Assembly: GCF_003403035.1 (NCBI RefSeq)
Contig: NZ_QURN01000006.1
Coordinates: 248,001 to 312,000 of the forward strand
Length of the DNA stretch: 64,000 bases
Direction of reading: 5' to 3'
Source of the DNA: Mesorhizobium denitrificans
GTDB lineage: Bacteria; Pseudomonadota; Alphaproteobacteria; Rhizobiales; Rhizobiaceae
Positions 1 to 7,449 of this stretch are shown piece after piece (positions within the stretch are counted from its first letter, which is position 1; the number at the start of each line of letters is the position of its first letter). A program made the position numbers and the translations under genes. Below the pieces are notes generated by a model. That model made no database searches, was not told where the DNA came from, and was given only the letters and a program-made list of their open reading frames with translations.

Positions 1-933
1 GCGCGTATCCAATTGCGCGATATGCTTGTCGCCAACCCTGCTTTGATGGGACAGACGGTCACTGTGCCGATCCTGGCCTCTGCAAACATTGACTCCGCCT
101 TCAAGGGGCAGGTCGATCTGACGGTGCCGGAGGCTCGTCGCAAGGTTAAGGATCAGCAGATTACGTGGATGAATCAGCTCGCCGCAGAAGGCACATTGGC
201 TGAAAAGTTCAACACAGGTCTGTTCACCTATGGCGCGTCCAGCCGACCGGAAACCTCGGGCGTCGGCGTGGCGATAGTCGGCTCGCTCTACATGATGGCG
301 ATCGTGCTCGTACTTGCGTTGTTGGTTGGCGTTGCTGCCTCGATCTATCTTGAAGAATTCGCAGCCAAGAACCGGCTGACTGATCTCATCGAGGTCAACA
401 TCAACAATCTGGCAGCTGTGCCGTCCATCGTGTTCGGTCTGCTTGGTCTGGCTGTGTTCATCAACTTCCTGGGCATGCCGCGCTCGGCGGCAATTGTCGG
501 CGGCATCACGCTTTCACTGATGACGCTGCCAACGATCATCATTGCAACGCGTGCGGCGCTTGCCGCGGTGCCGCCGTCGATCCGGCAGGCTGCGCTTGGG
601 CTTGGTGCATCGAAAATGCAGATGGTGTTCCACCATGTTCTGCCGCTCGCCATGCCCGGTATTCTGACTGGAACGATCATTGGCCTTGCGCGTGCGCTCG
701 GCGAAACGGCGCCGTTGCTGCTCATCGGTATGGTGGCATTCGTGGCCAATTATCCGGCAACACCGTTCGATCCAGCCACAGCCCTGCCGGTGCAGATCTA
801 CATGTGGGCAAACGAAGCAGAGCGCGCCTTTGTTGAGCGTATGTCGGGCGCAATCATCATCCTTCTCGTATTCCTGATGGCGATGAACCTGACCGCCATC
901 GTTTTGCGGCGCAAATTTGAGCGACGCTGGTAG
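1..933 (+). CDS. pstA: Phosphate ABC transporter permease PstA (5'-truncated by window)
   Basis: Inner-membrane permease of the high-affinity phosphate importer PstSCAB. The reading frame is open from base 1 and has no convincing start inside the window, so the N-terminus lies upstream. The visible part has several hydrophobic helices, an EAA-type cytoplasmic loop (AALGLGASKMQ...HHVLPLAMPGI) that would dock on the PstB ATPase, and the conserved ALGETAPLL stretch typical of PstA/PstC. The long polar region before the first visible helix is characteristic of alphaproteobacterial PstA proteins, which are longer than the E. coli protein. It is followed after 12 bases by pstB, so the four genes probably form one operon with pstSC upstream. 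Confidence 0.95.
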   Translation, partial: ARIQLRDMLVANPALMGQTVTVPILASANIDSAFKGQVDLTVPEARRKVKDQQITWMNQLAAEGTLAEKFNTGLFTYGASSRPETSGVGVAIVGSLYMMAIVLVLALLVGVAASIYLEEFAAKNRLTDLIEVNINNLAAVPSIVFGLLGLAVFINFLGMPRSAAIVGGITLSLMTLPTIIIATRAALAAVPPSIRQAALGLGASKMQMVFHHVLPLAMPGILTGTIIGLARALGETAPLLLIGMVAFVANYPATPFDPATALPVQIYMWANEAERAFVERMSGAIIILLVFLMAMNLTAIVLRRKFERRW

Positions 934-945
934 AGGTATTGTTCC

Positions 946-1770
946 ATGAACGTTATGAATGAGCAGAAGATCGAAGAAGCGGTGAAGGCCAGAATGACCG
1001 CCGGAACAAATGAAGTAATCAAAATGCGCGGTGACAAGGTCACCGTCCACTATGGCGAGAAACAGGCGCTTTTCGACGTGGATATCCTTATCCGCGAAAA
1101 CCAGGTGACTGCGTTGATCGGGCCATCCGGGTGCGGCAAGTCAACCTTCCTGCGCAGCCTCAACCGCATGAACGACACCATCGCGGGCTGCCGCGTCGGC
1201 GGTAAAATCACTCTCGATAACGAGGATATTTATGACCGCGCGATTGACGTGGTGGAACTGCGCGCTCGCGTCGGCATGGTGTTCCAGAAGCCGAACCCGT
1301 TCCCCAAGTCGATCTATGAAAACGTTGCCTACGGGCCGCGCATTCATGGTCTGACCCGCAGCAAGGCAGATCTCGACGAAGTCGTTGAAAAAAGCCTCCA
1401 GAAGGCGGCGCTCTGGAACGAGGTGAAGGACCGTCTGCACGATGCAGGTACGGGTCTGTCGGGCGGTCAGCAGCAGCGCCTTTGCATCGCGCGCGCCATT
1501 GCTGTTTCGCCGGAAGTAATTCTCATGGATGAGCCATGCTCGGCGCTTGATCCCATCGCGACCGCACGTGTGGAAGAACTGATCGACGAGTTGAAGCAGA
1601 ACTACACCATCGTCATCGTCACCCATTCCATGCAGCAGGCAGCGCGCGTATCTCAGCGCACCGCCATGTTCCATCTCGGCTATCTGGTTGAAGAGGGGCC
1701 GACGGAAAAGATGTTCACCAATCCTGACGAGAAACGCACGCAGGATTACATCACCGGCCGTTTCGGCTGA
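946..1770 (+). CDS. pstB: Phosphate ABC transporter ATP-binding protein PstB
   Basis: ATPase subunit that powers phosphate import through PstCA. The 274-residue product has Walker [10 protein letters not shown] at residues 59-67, the ABC signature LSGGQQQR near 170-177 and Walker B VILMDEP just after it, with the PstB-type SALDP sequence. About 25 residues precede the usual PstB start; a second ATG three codons in (MNEQ) is also possible. It lies between pstA and phoU with short gaps. Regulation by phosphate through PhoB is known for this family; I did not identify the promoter, which should lie upstream of the window. Confidence 0.97.
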   Translation: MNVMNEQKIEEAVKARMTAGTNEVIKMRGDKVTVHYGEKQALFDVDILIRENQVTALIGPSGCGKSTFLRSLNRMNDTIAGCRVGGKITLDNEDIYDRAIDVVELRARVGMVFQKPNPFPKSIYENVAYGPRIHGLTRSKADLDEVVEKSLQKAALWNEVKDRLHDAGTGLSGGQQQRLCIARAIAVSPEVILMDEPCSALDPIATARVEELIDELKQNYTIVIVTHSMQQAARVSQRTAMFHLGYLVEEGPTEKMFTNPDEKRTQDYITGRFG

Positions 1771-1796
1771 GGCGGATCACCGGCGAGGACAGATAA

Positions 1797-2504
1797 ATGG
1801 GTGAACATACGGTTTCCGCATTCGATCAGGAACTGAACGAGATCGACCGTCTGATCCGCGAAATGGCGGATACTGCGGCGCGCATGGTCAGCGCCTCAAT
1901 CAAGGCTTTGCTTGCGGGTGATGCCGCTGCCGCGCAGCGCGTGATTTCCGAAGACGCGGTCATGGACACGTATCAACGAGAGCTTGATGATCGGGCGATC
2001 ACGCTCATCGGCAAGCGCCAGCCAATGGCGCAGGATTTGCGCACAGTGCTTGGCGCGATCCGCATGGCGGGCGACCTCGAGCGCATTGGCGATCTGGCGA
2101 AGAACATCGCCAAGCGCGTGAGCGCGGTTGGATCCATCGGTACGCCGAAGTCGCTTTCGCATGGCATCGACAGCATGGCTACGCTGGTGCTGGCGCAGGT
2201 CGGTTCGGTTGTGGACCGCTATGTGGCGCGTGACGGCGACGGTTTGCGCGTCATACGTGACGAAGATCAAAAGATCGACGTGAGCTATACAGCGGTATTT
2301 CGCGAGCTTCTGACCTACATGATGGAAGACCCGCGCAACATCACGGCCTGCACGCATTTGCTGTTCTGTGCAAAGAATCTGGAGCGTATTGGCGATCACG
2401 TGACCAACATCGCGGAAATCGGCTATTTTATCGTGACCGGAGCGCAGTTGCCGACGCAGCGCCCCAAGTTTGACGAGACGACTGCCGCGATTGTCGGCTC
2501 ATGA
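1797..2504 (+). CDS. phoU: Phosphate signaling complex protein PhoU
   Basis: Negative regulator linking the Pst transporter to the PhoR-PhoB system. The 235-residue, mostly helical protein shows two PhoU repeats, each with the metal-binding E/DxxxD pattern (for example ERIGDLAKNIAKR and ERIGDHVTNIAE), and has the normal family length. The start follows pstB by 26 bases; phoB begins 10 bases after its stop. Conserved position in pst operons supports the call. Confidence 0.97.
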   Translation: MGEHTVSAFDQELNEIDRLIREMADTAARMVSASIKALLAGDAAAAQRVISEDAVMDTYQRELDDRAITLIGKRQPMAQDLRTVLGAIRMAGDLERIGDLAKNIAKRVSAVGSIGTPKSLSHGIDSMATLVLAQVGSVVDRYVARDGDGLRVIRDEDQKIDVSYTAVFRELLTYMMEDPRNITACTHLLFCAKNLERIGDHVTNIAEIGYFIVTGAQLPTQRPKFDETTAAIVGS

Positions 2505-2514
2505 GGAGTGAGCA

Positions 2515-3204
2515 ATGCTTGCACCCAAGATCATGGTTGTCGAGGATGATGAACCCCTCGGCATCCTGCTGAAATACAATCTCGAAGCTGAAGGCTATCA
2601 CGTCGAGGTCGTTGCACGCGGCGACGAGGCTGAGCTTCGCTTGCAGGAAAACGTTCCCGATCTTCTTGTGCTTGATTGGATGGTGCCTGCCGTTTCCGGC
2701 ATTGAATTGTGTCGGCGTTTGCGTATGCGGCCTGAAACCGAGCGCCTGCCGGTAATAATGCTGACGGCTCGCGGCGAGGAAAGTGACCGCGTGCGCGGTC
2801 TTTCAACCGGCGCGGATGATTATCTTGTGAAGCCGTTCTCTACGCCTGAGTTTCTGGCTCGCGTGAAGGCGCTCCTTCGGCGCGCCAAACCGGAAGTCTT
2901 GTCGAGTGTGCTCAAGGTAGGCGACATTATGCTCGACCGCGAACAGCACCGTGTCTACCGTAAGAAGTCTGAATTGAAGCTTGGCCCAACCGAGTTTCGT
3001 TTGCTCGAATTCATGATGCGGCATCCGGGCCGCGTGTTCTCGCGCACGCAGCTTCTCGATAATGTTTGGGGCGAAACAATCTATATCGACGAGCGCACCG
3101 TAGACGTGCATGTCGGGCGTCTCCGCAAGGCGGTGAACACCGGGCGTATGCCGGATGTCATCCGCACCATTCGAGGCGCTGGCTATGCAATCCGCGAGGA
3201 TTGA
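2515..3204 (+). CDS. phoB: Phosphate regulon response regulator PhoB
   Basis: OmpR/PhoB-family transcription factor for phosphate starvation. The receiver domain has acidic residues at 10-12, phospho-acceptor D54 (LVLDWMVP) and the conserved lysine in LVKPF. The C-terminal winged helix contains the recognition helix region FSRTQLLDNVWG and the DVHVGRLRKAV stretch. A GAGGAGTGA ribosome-binding region just precedes the ATG. The gene sits last in the pst-phoU-phoB operon, as in Brucella and Rhizobium. The ugp operon later in this window is a plausible target, although I could not locate a clear Pho box there. Confidence 0.97.
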   Translation: MLAPKIMVVEDDEPLGILLKYNLEAEGYHVEVVARGDEAELRLQENVPDLLVLDWMVPAVSGIELCRRLRMRPETERLPVIMLTARGEESDRVRGLSTGADDYLVKPFSTPEFLARVKALLRRAKPEVLSSVLKVGDIMLDREQHRVYRKKSELKLGPTEFRLLEFMMRHPGRVFSRTQLLDNVWGETIYIDERTVDVHVGRLRKAVNTGRMPDVIRTIRGAGYAIRED

Positions 3205-3206
3205 GG

Positions 3207-3527
3207 TTACTGGCGACGGCTGTTTGTGCTCTCGGAAACGGATGCGACAGTGGTGCCACCTGCAATGACGGATGCCTTCAAGCGGCCGTCAGGTGTGATG
3301 TCCCAGACCAGTTCCGCGTCCTCTTCCTCCATCGCAGGATCAACGTAAACGCATTGCGAGAACATGCGCGCTGAAAGCTTTCGAGTGTCATCGCGCGCTT
3401 GAGGCAAGTCGGCCGCGCAATCTTCCATGGTTTCGTAAATAACGGGACCGGGCGCAGGTATTTCCTTGCAATGGTCCAGATTGCCCGAACATCCGACTAT
3501 CAGCAGCAAAGCAGCGATGTGTTCCAT
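3207..3527 (-). CDS. Small cysteine-containing putative lipoprotein, unknown function
   Basis: A 106-residue protein convergent with phoB (stop 2 bases from the phoB stop). The ATG at 3527 is chosen because AGGAGG lies 8 bases upstream; the frame extends further back but without a ribosome-binding site. The N-terminus is a short hydrophobic stretch ending LIVGC (Cys13), a possible lipobox, although no basic residue precedes it. Three more cysteines follow (residues 20, 37 and 58). I do not recognise a domain. A close match to the EcfG promoter lies just upstream (3549-3573), so it is probably part of the general stress regulon encoded next door. Confidence 0.75.
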   Translation of the reverse strand: MEHIAALLLIVGCSGNLDHCKEIPAPGPVIYETMEDCAADLPQARDDTRKLSARMFSQCVYVDPAMEEEDAELVWDITPDGRLKASVIAGGTTVASVSESTNSRRQ

Positions 3528-3548
3528 CTGCCATTCCTCCTGCACATA

Positions 3549-3573
3549 AACGGCGATTGGCGTGCGCAGTTCC
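3549..3573 (-). promoter_or_regulatory. Putative EcfG-dependent promoter of the 106-aa lipoprotein gene
   Basis: Read on the minus strand: GGAAC (3573-3569), 16 bases, CGTT (3552-3549). This matches the alphaproteobacterial general-stress consensus GGAAC-N16/17-CGTT exactly. The start codon is 22 bases further on, leaving a very short leader that still includes the AGGAGG. Confidence 0.6.
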
Positions 3574-3713
3574 GGCAAATTGCAAACAAATGCTTGTGAG
3601 GAAAATGGAAGTCCAGAAACGAGTTCCGCCGAGTTATGTCCGGCGAGGATCATAACCCGGCGGCCACTCAACACCGCTTGAGGGATACGGTGTCGGGTTT
3701 TCAGAAAGCCCGA

Positions 3714-3878
3714 TCAGGCGCGACGTATGAAGCTCGCAATCAGCGAGATCACAAGGAACGCCAGGAAGATAAAGAACAGGATCTGTGCGATACCTGCGGA
3801 CGTACCAGCGATGCCGCCGAAACCGAGCGCGCCAGCGATGATCGCGACGACGAGAAAAACAAGGGCCCAGTATAGCAT
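3714..3878 (-). CDS. DUF1328 small membrane protein (YtjA family)
   Basis: A 54-residue, two-helix membrane protein starting [16 protein letters not shown] and ending SFIRRA, with the glycine-rich turn [14 protein letters not shown] between helices. Length and sequence match DUF1328/YtjA proteins, which are widespread in alphaproteobacteria and often stress-induced; the molecular function is unknown. The start is fixed by TAGGAGG about 9 bases upstream. An exact EcfG-type promoter lies at 3911-3935. Confidence 0.93.
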   Translation of the reverse strand: MLYWALVFLVVAIIAGALGFGGIAGTSAGIAQILFFIFLAFLVISLIASFIRRA

Positions 3879-3910
3879 GGCCACAACCTCCTAGATGATC
3901 TTGCGGGAAA

Positions 3911-3935
3911 AACGTGAATGGTGGGATTTGGTTCC
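3911..3935 (-). promoter_or_regulatory. Putative EcfG-dependent promoter of the DUF1328 gene
   Basis: On the minus strand GGAAC (3935-3931), 16 bases, then CGTT (3914-3911), an exact match to the EcfG consensus. The start codon of the DUF1328 gene is 33 bases downstream. The -35 element sits inside the left arm of the hairpin at 3932-3958. Confidence 0.7.
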
Positions 3936-3958
3936 GCCTGCCTGTTTCGCAGGCGGAA
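3932..3958. other. Perfect inverted repeat between phyR and the DUF1328 gene
   Basis: TTCCGCCTGC and GCAGGCGGAA (10-bp arms) surround a 7-base loop. It lies 9 bases beyond the phyR stop, where a terminator would be expected, but the homopolymer run (A on the plus strand) lies on the wrong side for a minus-strand terminator. It may act as a weak terminator for phyR or protect a transcript 3' end. Confidence 0.5.
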
Positions 3959-3967
3959 AAAATCCGT

Positions 3968-4771
3968 CTAGGCGGCGGCTTTTGCCTGACGGTCGAAGAA
4001 CAGCGCCTGACCGATAAGCGCCTTCACCATTTCATTACTGAAAGGCTTGGTGACGAGGAAGGTCGGTTCCGGGCGTTCGCCAGTCAGCAGCCGTTCCGGG
4101 AAGGCGGTGATAAAAATCACCGGGATCGATGACACGCCGAGAATCTGGTTTACGGCGTCGATGCCCGAGCTTCCGTCTGCAAGCTGAATGTCGGCCAGCA
4201 CGAGCCGAGGGCGCGTCTTTTCGAACATCGCAGTCGCTTCATCGCGTGTGCGTGCCACGCCAACAACACGGTGCCCAAGGCTTTCGACCATCTGCTCGAT
4301 GTCCATCGCAATTAGAGGCTCGTCCTCGATGATCATCACATCGGTCGCCATCTGGCGCGAAAGTTCTTCACTGGCCTGCGCGAGCAGTCGTTCAAATTCC
4401 TCGTCTGAAACATCCAATATTTCAGCCGCCTCTTCTTCAGAGAAACCCTCGACCGAAACCAGCAGAAAAGCCTGACGGGGCAGGGGAGCTATTGCTGAAA
4501 GATTTGCAGCCGCGCGCTCTTCCCACCCCGAAACGGATTGCGCTTCCGCTGCAGGAATCTTGCGCGAAATGACCGTGAACAGCTTCCCAAAAAGTTGGTA
4601 GAGCGCAATGCGGTCGCTCGATGCCTTTGGGAAAATCGAGAGATCGGCGATGATTGCCTCAAGCAATGCGGCGACCATTGCATCGCCGCTGGCCTGTGAA
4701 CCGGATACCGCTCGCGAAAAGCGTCGCAGGTAAGGAAGATGCGGTGCGATTGCCGCAGACAAATTAGGCAT
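3968..4771 (-). CDS. phyR: General stress response regulator PhyR
   Basis: Partner-switching regulator. After phosphorylation its sigma-like domain binds the anti-sigma NepR and frees EcfG. The 267-residue protein has an N-terminal ECF-sigma-like domain (residues 1-140; sigma4-like part containing LPRQAFLLVSVEGFSEEEAAEIL) and a C-terminal receiver starting TDVMIIEDEP with phospho-acceptor D194. It is divergent from nepR-ecfG, the classic arrangement. No HWE/HisKA_2 sensor kinase, which often accompanies this locus, is present in the window. Confidence 0.97.
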   Translation of the reverse strand: MPNLSAAIAPHLPYLRRFSRAVSGSQASGDAMVAALLEAIIADLSIFPKASSDRIALYQLFGKLFTVISRKIPAAEAQSVSGWEERAAANLSAIAPLPRQAFLLVSVEGFSEEEAAEILDVSDEEFERLLAQASEELSRQMATDVMIIEDEPLIAMDIEQMVESLGHRVVGVARTRDEATAMFEKTRPRLVLADIQLADGSSGIDAVNQILGVSSIPVIFITAFPERLLTGERPEPTFLVTKPFSNEMVKALIGQALFFDRQAKAAA

Positions 4772-4829
4772 TGCTTACCCTCAAATTATTGGTTCTTCTG
4801 GATGGCCTGTTTAGGCATGATTACGCAAC

Positions 4830-4854
4830 AATGCGCTGGAGGAAAAATTGTTCC
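4830..4854 (-). promoter_or_regulatory. Putative EcfG-dependent promoter of phyR
   Basis: On the minus strand GGAAC (4854-4850), 16 bases, CATT (4833-4830), one base from the CGTT consensus. phyR starts about 60 bases downstream. It lies back to back with the nepR promoter, fitting known positive autoregulation of the phyR/nepR/ecfG locus. Confidence 0.55.
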
Positions 4855-4862
4855 AAACCTGT

Positions 4863-4887
4863 GGAACAATTTTCACGCATGCTCGTT
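4863..4887 (+). promoter_or_regulatory. Putative EcfG-dependent promoter of nepR-ecfG
   Basis: GGAAC (4863-4867), 16 bases, CGTT (4884-4887), an exact match to the EcfG consensus, about 98 bases before the nepR start codon. Confidence 0.75.
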
Positions 4888-4984
4888 AGGGCATATCTGG
4901 GCAGGAAACGACTTGTCCGGCAGGTTATTTTTGGGTCACCTTTGAGGGCCGGAGCGGACAGAACGAAATAAGGATACAGGACCG

Positions 4985-5173
4985 GTGTCGGAAAAGGTGT
5001 CGGAAAAGAAGCCCAAAGGCGGACAAGCAGCCGCCGCGCTGGGACCAAACGCGGAAATTGGCCGCAAACTAAAGCAATATTACGAGAGCCTGATCGTGGA
5101 CGAAGTTCCCGACCGGTTTGCTCAGCTTCTGAGCCAGTTGGAAAGCGTCGAAACCAAGCTTGAAAAGGACTGA
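4985..5173 (+). CDS. nepR: Anti-sigma factor NepR
   Basis: A 62-residue anti-sigma that holds EcfG inactive until PhyR-P binds it. The core IGRKLKQYYESLIVDEVPDRFAQLLSQL is the diagnostic NepR helix pair (shown here in part: LKQYYESLIVDEVPDRF). It starts with GTG, and a second in-frame GTG lies five codons later. ecfG begins 6 bases after its stop, so the two are co-transcribed and probably translationally coupled. Confidence 0.95.
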   Translation: MSEKVSEKKPKGGQAAAALGPNAEIGRKLKQYYESLIVDEVPDRFAQLLSQLESVETKLEKD

Positions 5174-5179
5174 GACCCG

Positions 5180-5728
5180 ATGGCCCAGCCCGAAAGTTTC
5201 AAGAAAGACCTGCTTGCTGCGATTCCAAGCCTGCGCGCGTTTGGCGTATCGCTGACTCAGAATGCGGATCGCGCCGACGATCTCGTGCAGGAAACATTGG
5301 TAAAGGCTTGGGACAAACAGGACAGTTTCGAGCCCGGCACCAACTTGAAGGCGTGGTTGTTCACCATTCTGCGTAACGAGTTCTATTCGCAAATGCGCAA
5401 GCGTGGTCGCGAGGTTCAGGACAGCGATGGCGTAATGACGCAGAAGATGGCGGTCCATCCCGGCCAGCTTGGCGTACTCGATCTTGCGGACTTCAAGGAT
5501 GCGTTGGCGACCCTGCCGCCGGATCAACGCGAGGCCATTATCCTGATCGGTGCATCCGGCTTTTCATACGAGGAAGCGGCGGCAATCTGCGAATGCGCAG
5601 TGGGTACCATCAAGAGCCGCGTCAGCCGCGCGCGCACTCGCCTGCAGCAAATTTTGGCTGTCTCTGGTGAAGCTGATTTCGGTCCCGATGCAATTTCCGC
5701 GCAGGTTATTGCTTCAAATGCTGCCTGA
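5180..5728 (+). CDS. ecfG: ECF sigma factor EcfG of the general stress response
   Basis: The 182-residue product has sigma region 2 (DRADDLVQETLVKAW, then NLKAWLFTILRN) and region 4 (LPPDQREAIILIGASGFSYEEAAAI, with the helix VGTIKSRVSRARTRL). The pairing with nepR and divergent phyR identifies it as the ECF15/EcfG type rather than another ECF factor. It directs transcription from GGAAC-N16-CGTT promoters, several of which occur nearby. Its last 15 bases overlap the 3' end of the response regulator on the other strand. Confidence 0.96.
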   Translation: MAQPESFKKDLLAAIPSLRAFGVSLTQNADRADDLVQETLVKAWDKQDSFEPGTNLKAWLFTILRNEFYSQMRKRGREVQDSDGVMTQKMAVHPGQLGVLDLADFKDALATLPPDQREAIILIGASGFSYEEAAAICECAVGTIKSRVSRARTRLQQILAVSGEADFGPDAISAQVIASNAA

Positions 5729-6130
5729 TCGATCGCGCACCGAGCGGATCGCATCAATCAGCTCCATGCCGGTGTAAGGCTTCTTTACCAGCGGTGCGTC
5801 GGGAAAGCGCTCGGCAAGTTGGCTTTCGGCATCGCCGCCTGTCGTGAATACGATGGGAATTTGAGCAGACTTGAGCCTGTCAGCCAATGGCAATGCTGAT
5901 TTTCCGCGCAGGATCAAATCCACAACGGCGATATCGAACTGACCGGCAATTGCAGCCTCTGCCTCGTCGAATACGCTATGCGTGACGACTTCTTGCACGC
6001 CATTTTCGCGGCAAAGATCCTCAACTTCCAATGCAATCAGCGGCTCGTCTTCAAGCAATAGAATGCGCATACCCGCCAGCGAATTTGGTTTCAAATGGTT
6101 TCCGCCCGTTCTGAAAATTGTAACCGACAC
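5714..6130 (-). CDS. Single-domain response regulator (SdrG/FAT GUY-like)
   Basis: Stand-alone receiver without an output domain. Conserved features are the acidic pair in LLLEDEPLIALEVE, the aspartate in IAVVDLILRG, IPIVFTTGG in the position of the FATGUY motif, and VKKPY. Such receivers act as phosphate relays or sinks in the PhyR pathway of several alphaproteobacteria, which fits its position convergent with ecfG. The frame opens with GTG at 6130; an ATG at 6070 (MRILLLEDEP) gives a 118-residue minimal receiver and may be the true start. No EcfG motif was found upstream. Confidence 0.85.
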   Translation of the reverse strand: MSVTIFRTGGNHLKPNSLAGMRILLLEDEPLIALEVEDLCRENGVQEVVTHSVFDEAEAAIAGQFDIAVVDLILRGKSALPLADRLKSAQIPIVFTTGGDAESQLAERFPDAPLVKKPYTGMELIDAIRSVRDRSGSI

Positions 6131-6260
6131 CTGCCCGTTACGCGTTCATACGGCGTGTGTGCGCGAAGTTACAATATCATTTGCAAATGCCATCAGTTGC
6201 GCCAGCTCGGAAGGGCCGTTGCATAGCGGTCATTGCTGCTTAGAATGGCAACAGGTGTGC

Positions 6261-6285
6261 GGAACTTCGCCTCGTTCGCTGCGTT
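6261..6285 (+). promoter_or_regulatory. Putative EcfG-dependent promoter of the DUF883 operon
   Basis: GGAAC (6261-6265), 16 bases, CGTT (6282-6285), an exact consensus match 30 bases before the DUF883 start codon. Confidence 0.72.
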
Positions 6286-6315
6286 GTAGATGTTCCGAAA
6301 CGAGGGAGAATATTC

Positions 6316-6639
6316 ATGGCGGCTGCAAGCAAGAGTTCAAAGGTCGAAACACCTGAAACAAGTCTGGAGGAGGATGTCCGCCAGCTGCAGCGCGACATCA
6401 AAAAGCTGACGGAACTGCTCGCCAAGACGAAGCAGGACTCCTATAGCGCGGCCAGCAAAGCAGCCAACGAAGGTATGGAACACCTGCGAATTCAAGGTGA
6501 TGCTGCGATGGAAGGTCTGCGGCAGAGCGCTGAAGATATGGAGGCTCAACTGGTTGCGGCTGTTCGCGAAAAGCCGGTTACTTCGCTGGCAATCGCTGCC
6601 GGTATAGGCTTCCTTTTCGCGCTCATCTCTCGCCGGTAA
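6316..6639 (+). CDS. DUF883 (ElaB/YqjD/CsbD-like) membrane-anchored protein
   Basis: A 107-residue protein with a long charged amphipathic/coiled-coil region (residues 15-85) and a C-terminal transmembrane segment ending GIGFLFALISRR. This is the arrangement of the ElaB/YqjD family, C-tail-anchored stress proteins reported to associate with ribosomes in E. coli. It is likely the first gene of an operon with the holin-like gene 4 bases downstream, under an EcfG-type promoter. Confidence 0.88.
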   Translation: MAAASKSSKVETPETSLEEDVRQLQRDIKKLTELLAKTKQDSYSAASKAANEGMEHLRIQGDAAMEGLRQSAEDMEAQLVAAVREKPVTSLAIAAGIGFLFALISRR

Positions 6640-6643
6640 TCCC

Positions 6644-7090
6644 ATGATCGGCGCATTGCTCGGGAGCTTGGCATCAGGCGAGATGGCGATCGCATTGCGT
6701 AGAGCAAAGCTAGCCGTCATTTCTTATGGGCTTATCGCCGTATTCCTGTTGTGCGGCATCGGCTTCCTCATTGGCGCTGGCTATATATATGCGGCTGACC
6801 GATATGGCAGCTTGCACGCTGCGCTTGGATTTGCTGGCGGTTTTGTCTTATTGGCGCTGCTTGTCTGGGTCATATTCAAGCTTTCCGCGCCAAGGCGTGA
6901 AAAGCGCCGCGCCGCGCTTCGAAAAAGTGAAATCTCTGCAGTAGCTGCCGCTTCGGGCATCGCGATAGCTTCAAATCTGCTGCGCAGTCGAGCTGGCATC
7001 GGGATGCTGGCAACTCCACTGATTGGCTATTTGGCCTATCAGATCATCAAGGAAAACAGCTCAAAGTCTCCGCCTCGCGACGAAGAATAA
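6644..7090 (+). CDS. Phage-holin-family/DUF1469-like inner membrane protein
   Basis: A 148-residue protein with two strong central transmembrane helices (about 27-50 and 60-82), a basic loop (APRREKRRAALRK) and a third weakly hydrophobic segment near 110-135. It resembles the YqjE/holin-X-like proteins commonly encoded after ElaB/YqjD-type genes; no lytic role is implied. It starts 4 bases after the DUF883 stop. Confidence 0.75.
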   Translation: MIGALLGSLASGEMAIALRRAKLAVISYGLIAVFLLCGIGFLIGAGYIYAADRYGSLHAALGFAGGFVLLALLVWVIFKLSAPRREKRRAALRKSEISAVAAASGIAIASNLLRSRAGIGMLATPLIGYLAYQIIKENSSKSPPRDEE

Positions 7091-7101
7091 TGCGGTTGGG
7101 C

Positions 7102-7126
7102 GGAACCAGGCATTTTCAGGATCATT
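7102..7126 (+). promoter_or_regulatory. Putative EcfG-dependent promoter of the 56-aa membrane protein gene
   Basis: GGAAC (7102-7106), 16 bases, CATT (7123-7126); one mismatch to CGTT, the same variant as at phyR. The start codon follows 44 bases later. Confidence 0.5.
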
Positions 7127-7170
7127 GCCTCCATGACGATCGCGCAAGCGCGGCAGCTAAGGAGACAATT

Positions 7171-7341
7171 ATGGTCAATATCGAACCCGAAAAAGCGCGG
7201 CAGGGCCGCTGGGGTAGTCATGTTCTGACGATTTTGATCATCGGGCTGATATTGGCTGTTATCGCATGGTTTGGGCTGGAGTTTTATGGCGAGAGCATCG
7301 ATCCGCCGCACCCTGCAGAGCAATCACAACCATCTCAGTAA
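7171..7341 (+). CDS. Small single-pass membrane protein, unknown function
   Basis: A 56-residue protein starting MVNIEPEKARQG with one transmembrane helix (about residues 17-40, VLTILIIGLILAVIAWFGL) and a short Pro/Ser/Gln-rich tail (DPPHPAEQSQPSQ). The ATG at 7171 is preferred over in-frame upstream codons because GGAGA lies just upstream. I recognise no family. Its position between EcfG-type promoters marks it as a likely stress-induced envelope microprotein. Confidence 0.75.
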   Translation: MVNIEPEKARQGRWGSHVLTILIIGLILAVIAWFGLEFYGESIDPPHPAEQSQPSQ

Positions 7342-7357
7342 AATCAGAAATATTGGA

Positions 7358-7382
7358 GGAACCCATACCGAATTATGACGTT
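7358..7382 (+). promoter_or_regulatory. Putative EcfG-dependent promoter of the PRC-barrel gene
   Basis: GGAAC (7358-7362), 16 bases, CGTT (7379-7382), an exact consensus match 67 bases upstream of the start codon at 7450. Confidence 0.72.
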
Positions 7383-7449
7383 GGTCATACACGCCGCCCG
7401 GTTATTCGTTGAGGGTCGGGCAACGAGTTCTGACAATGGAGACGGTTTT

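Noticed and set aside
6644-7090. Holin-like protein considered as prophage lysis gene
   Set aside because: No phage genes are nearby, and the pairing with a DUF883 protein and EcfG promoters matches a stress envelope operon.
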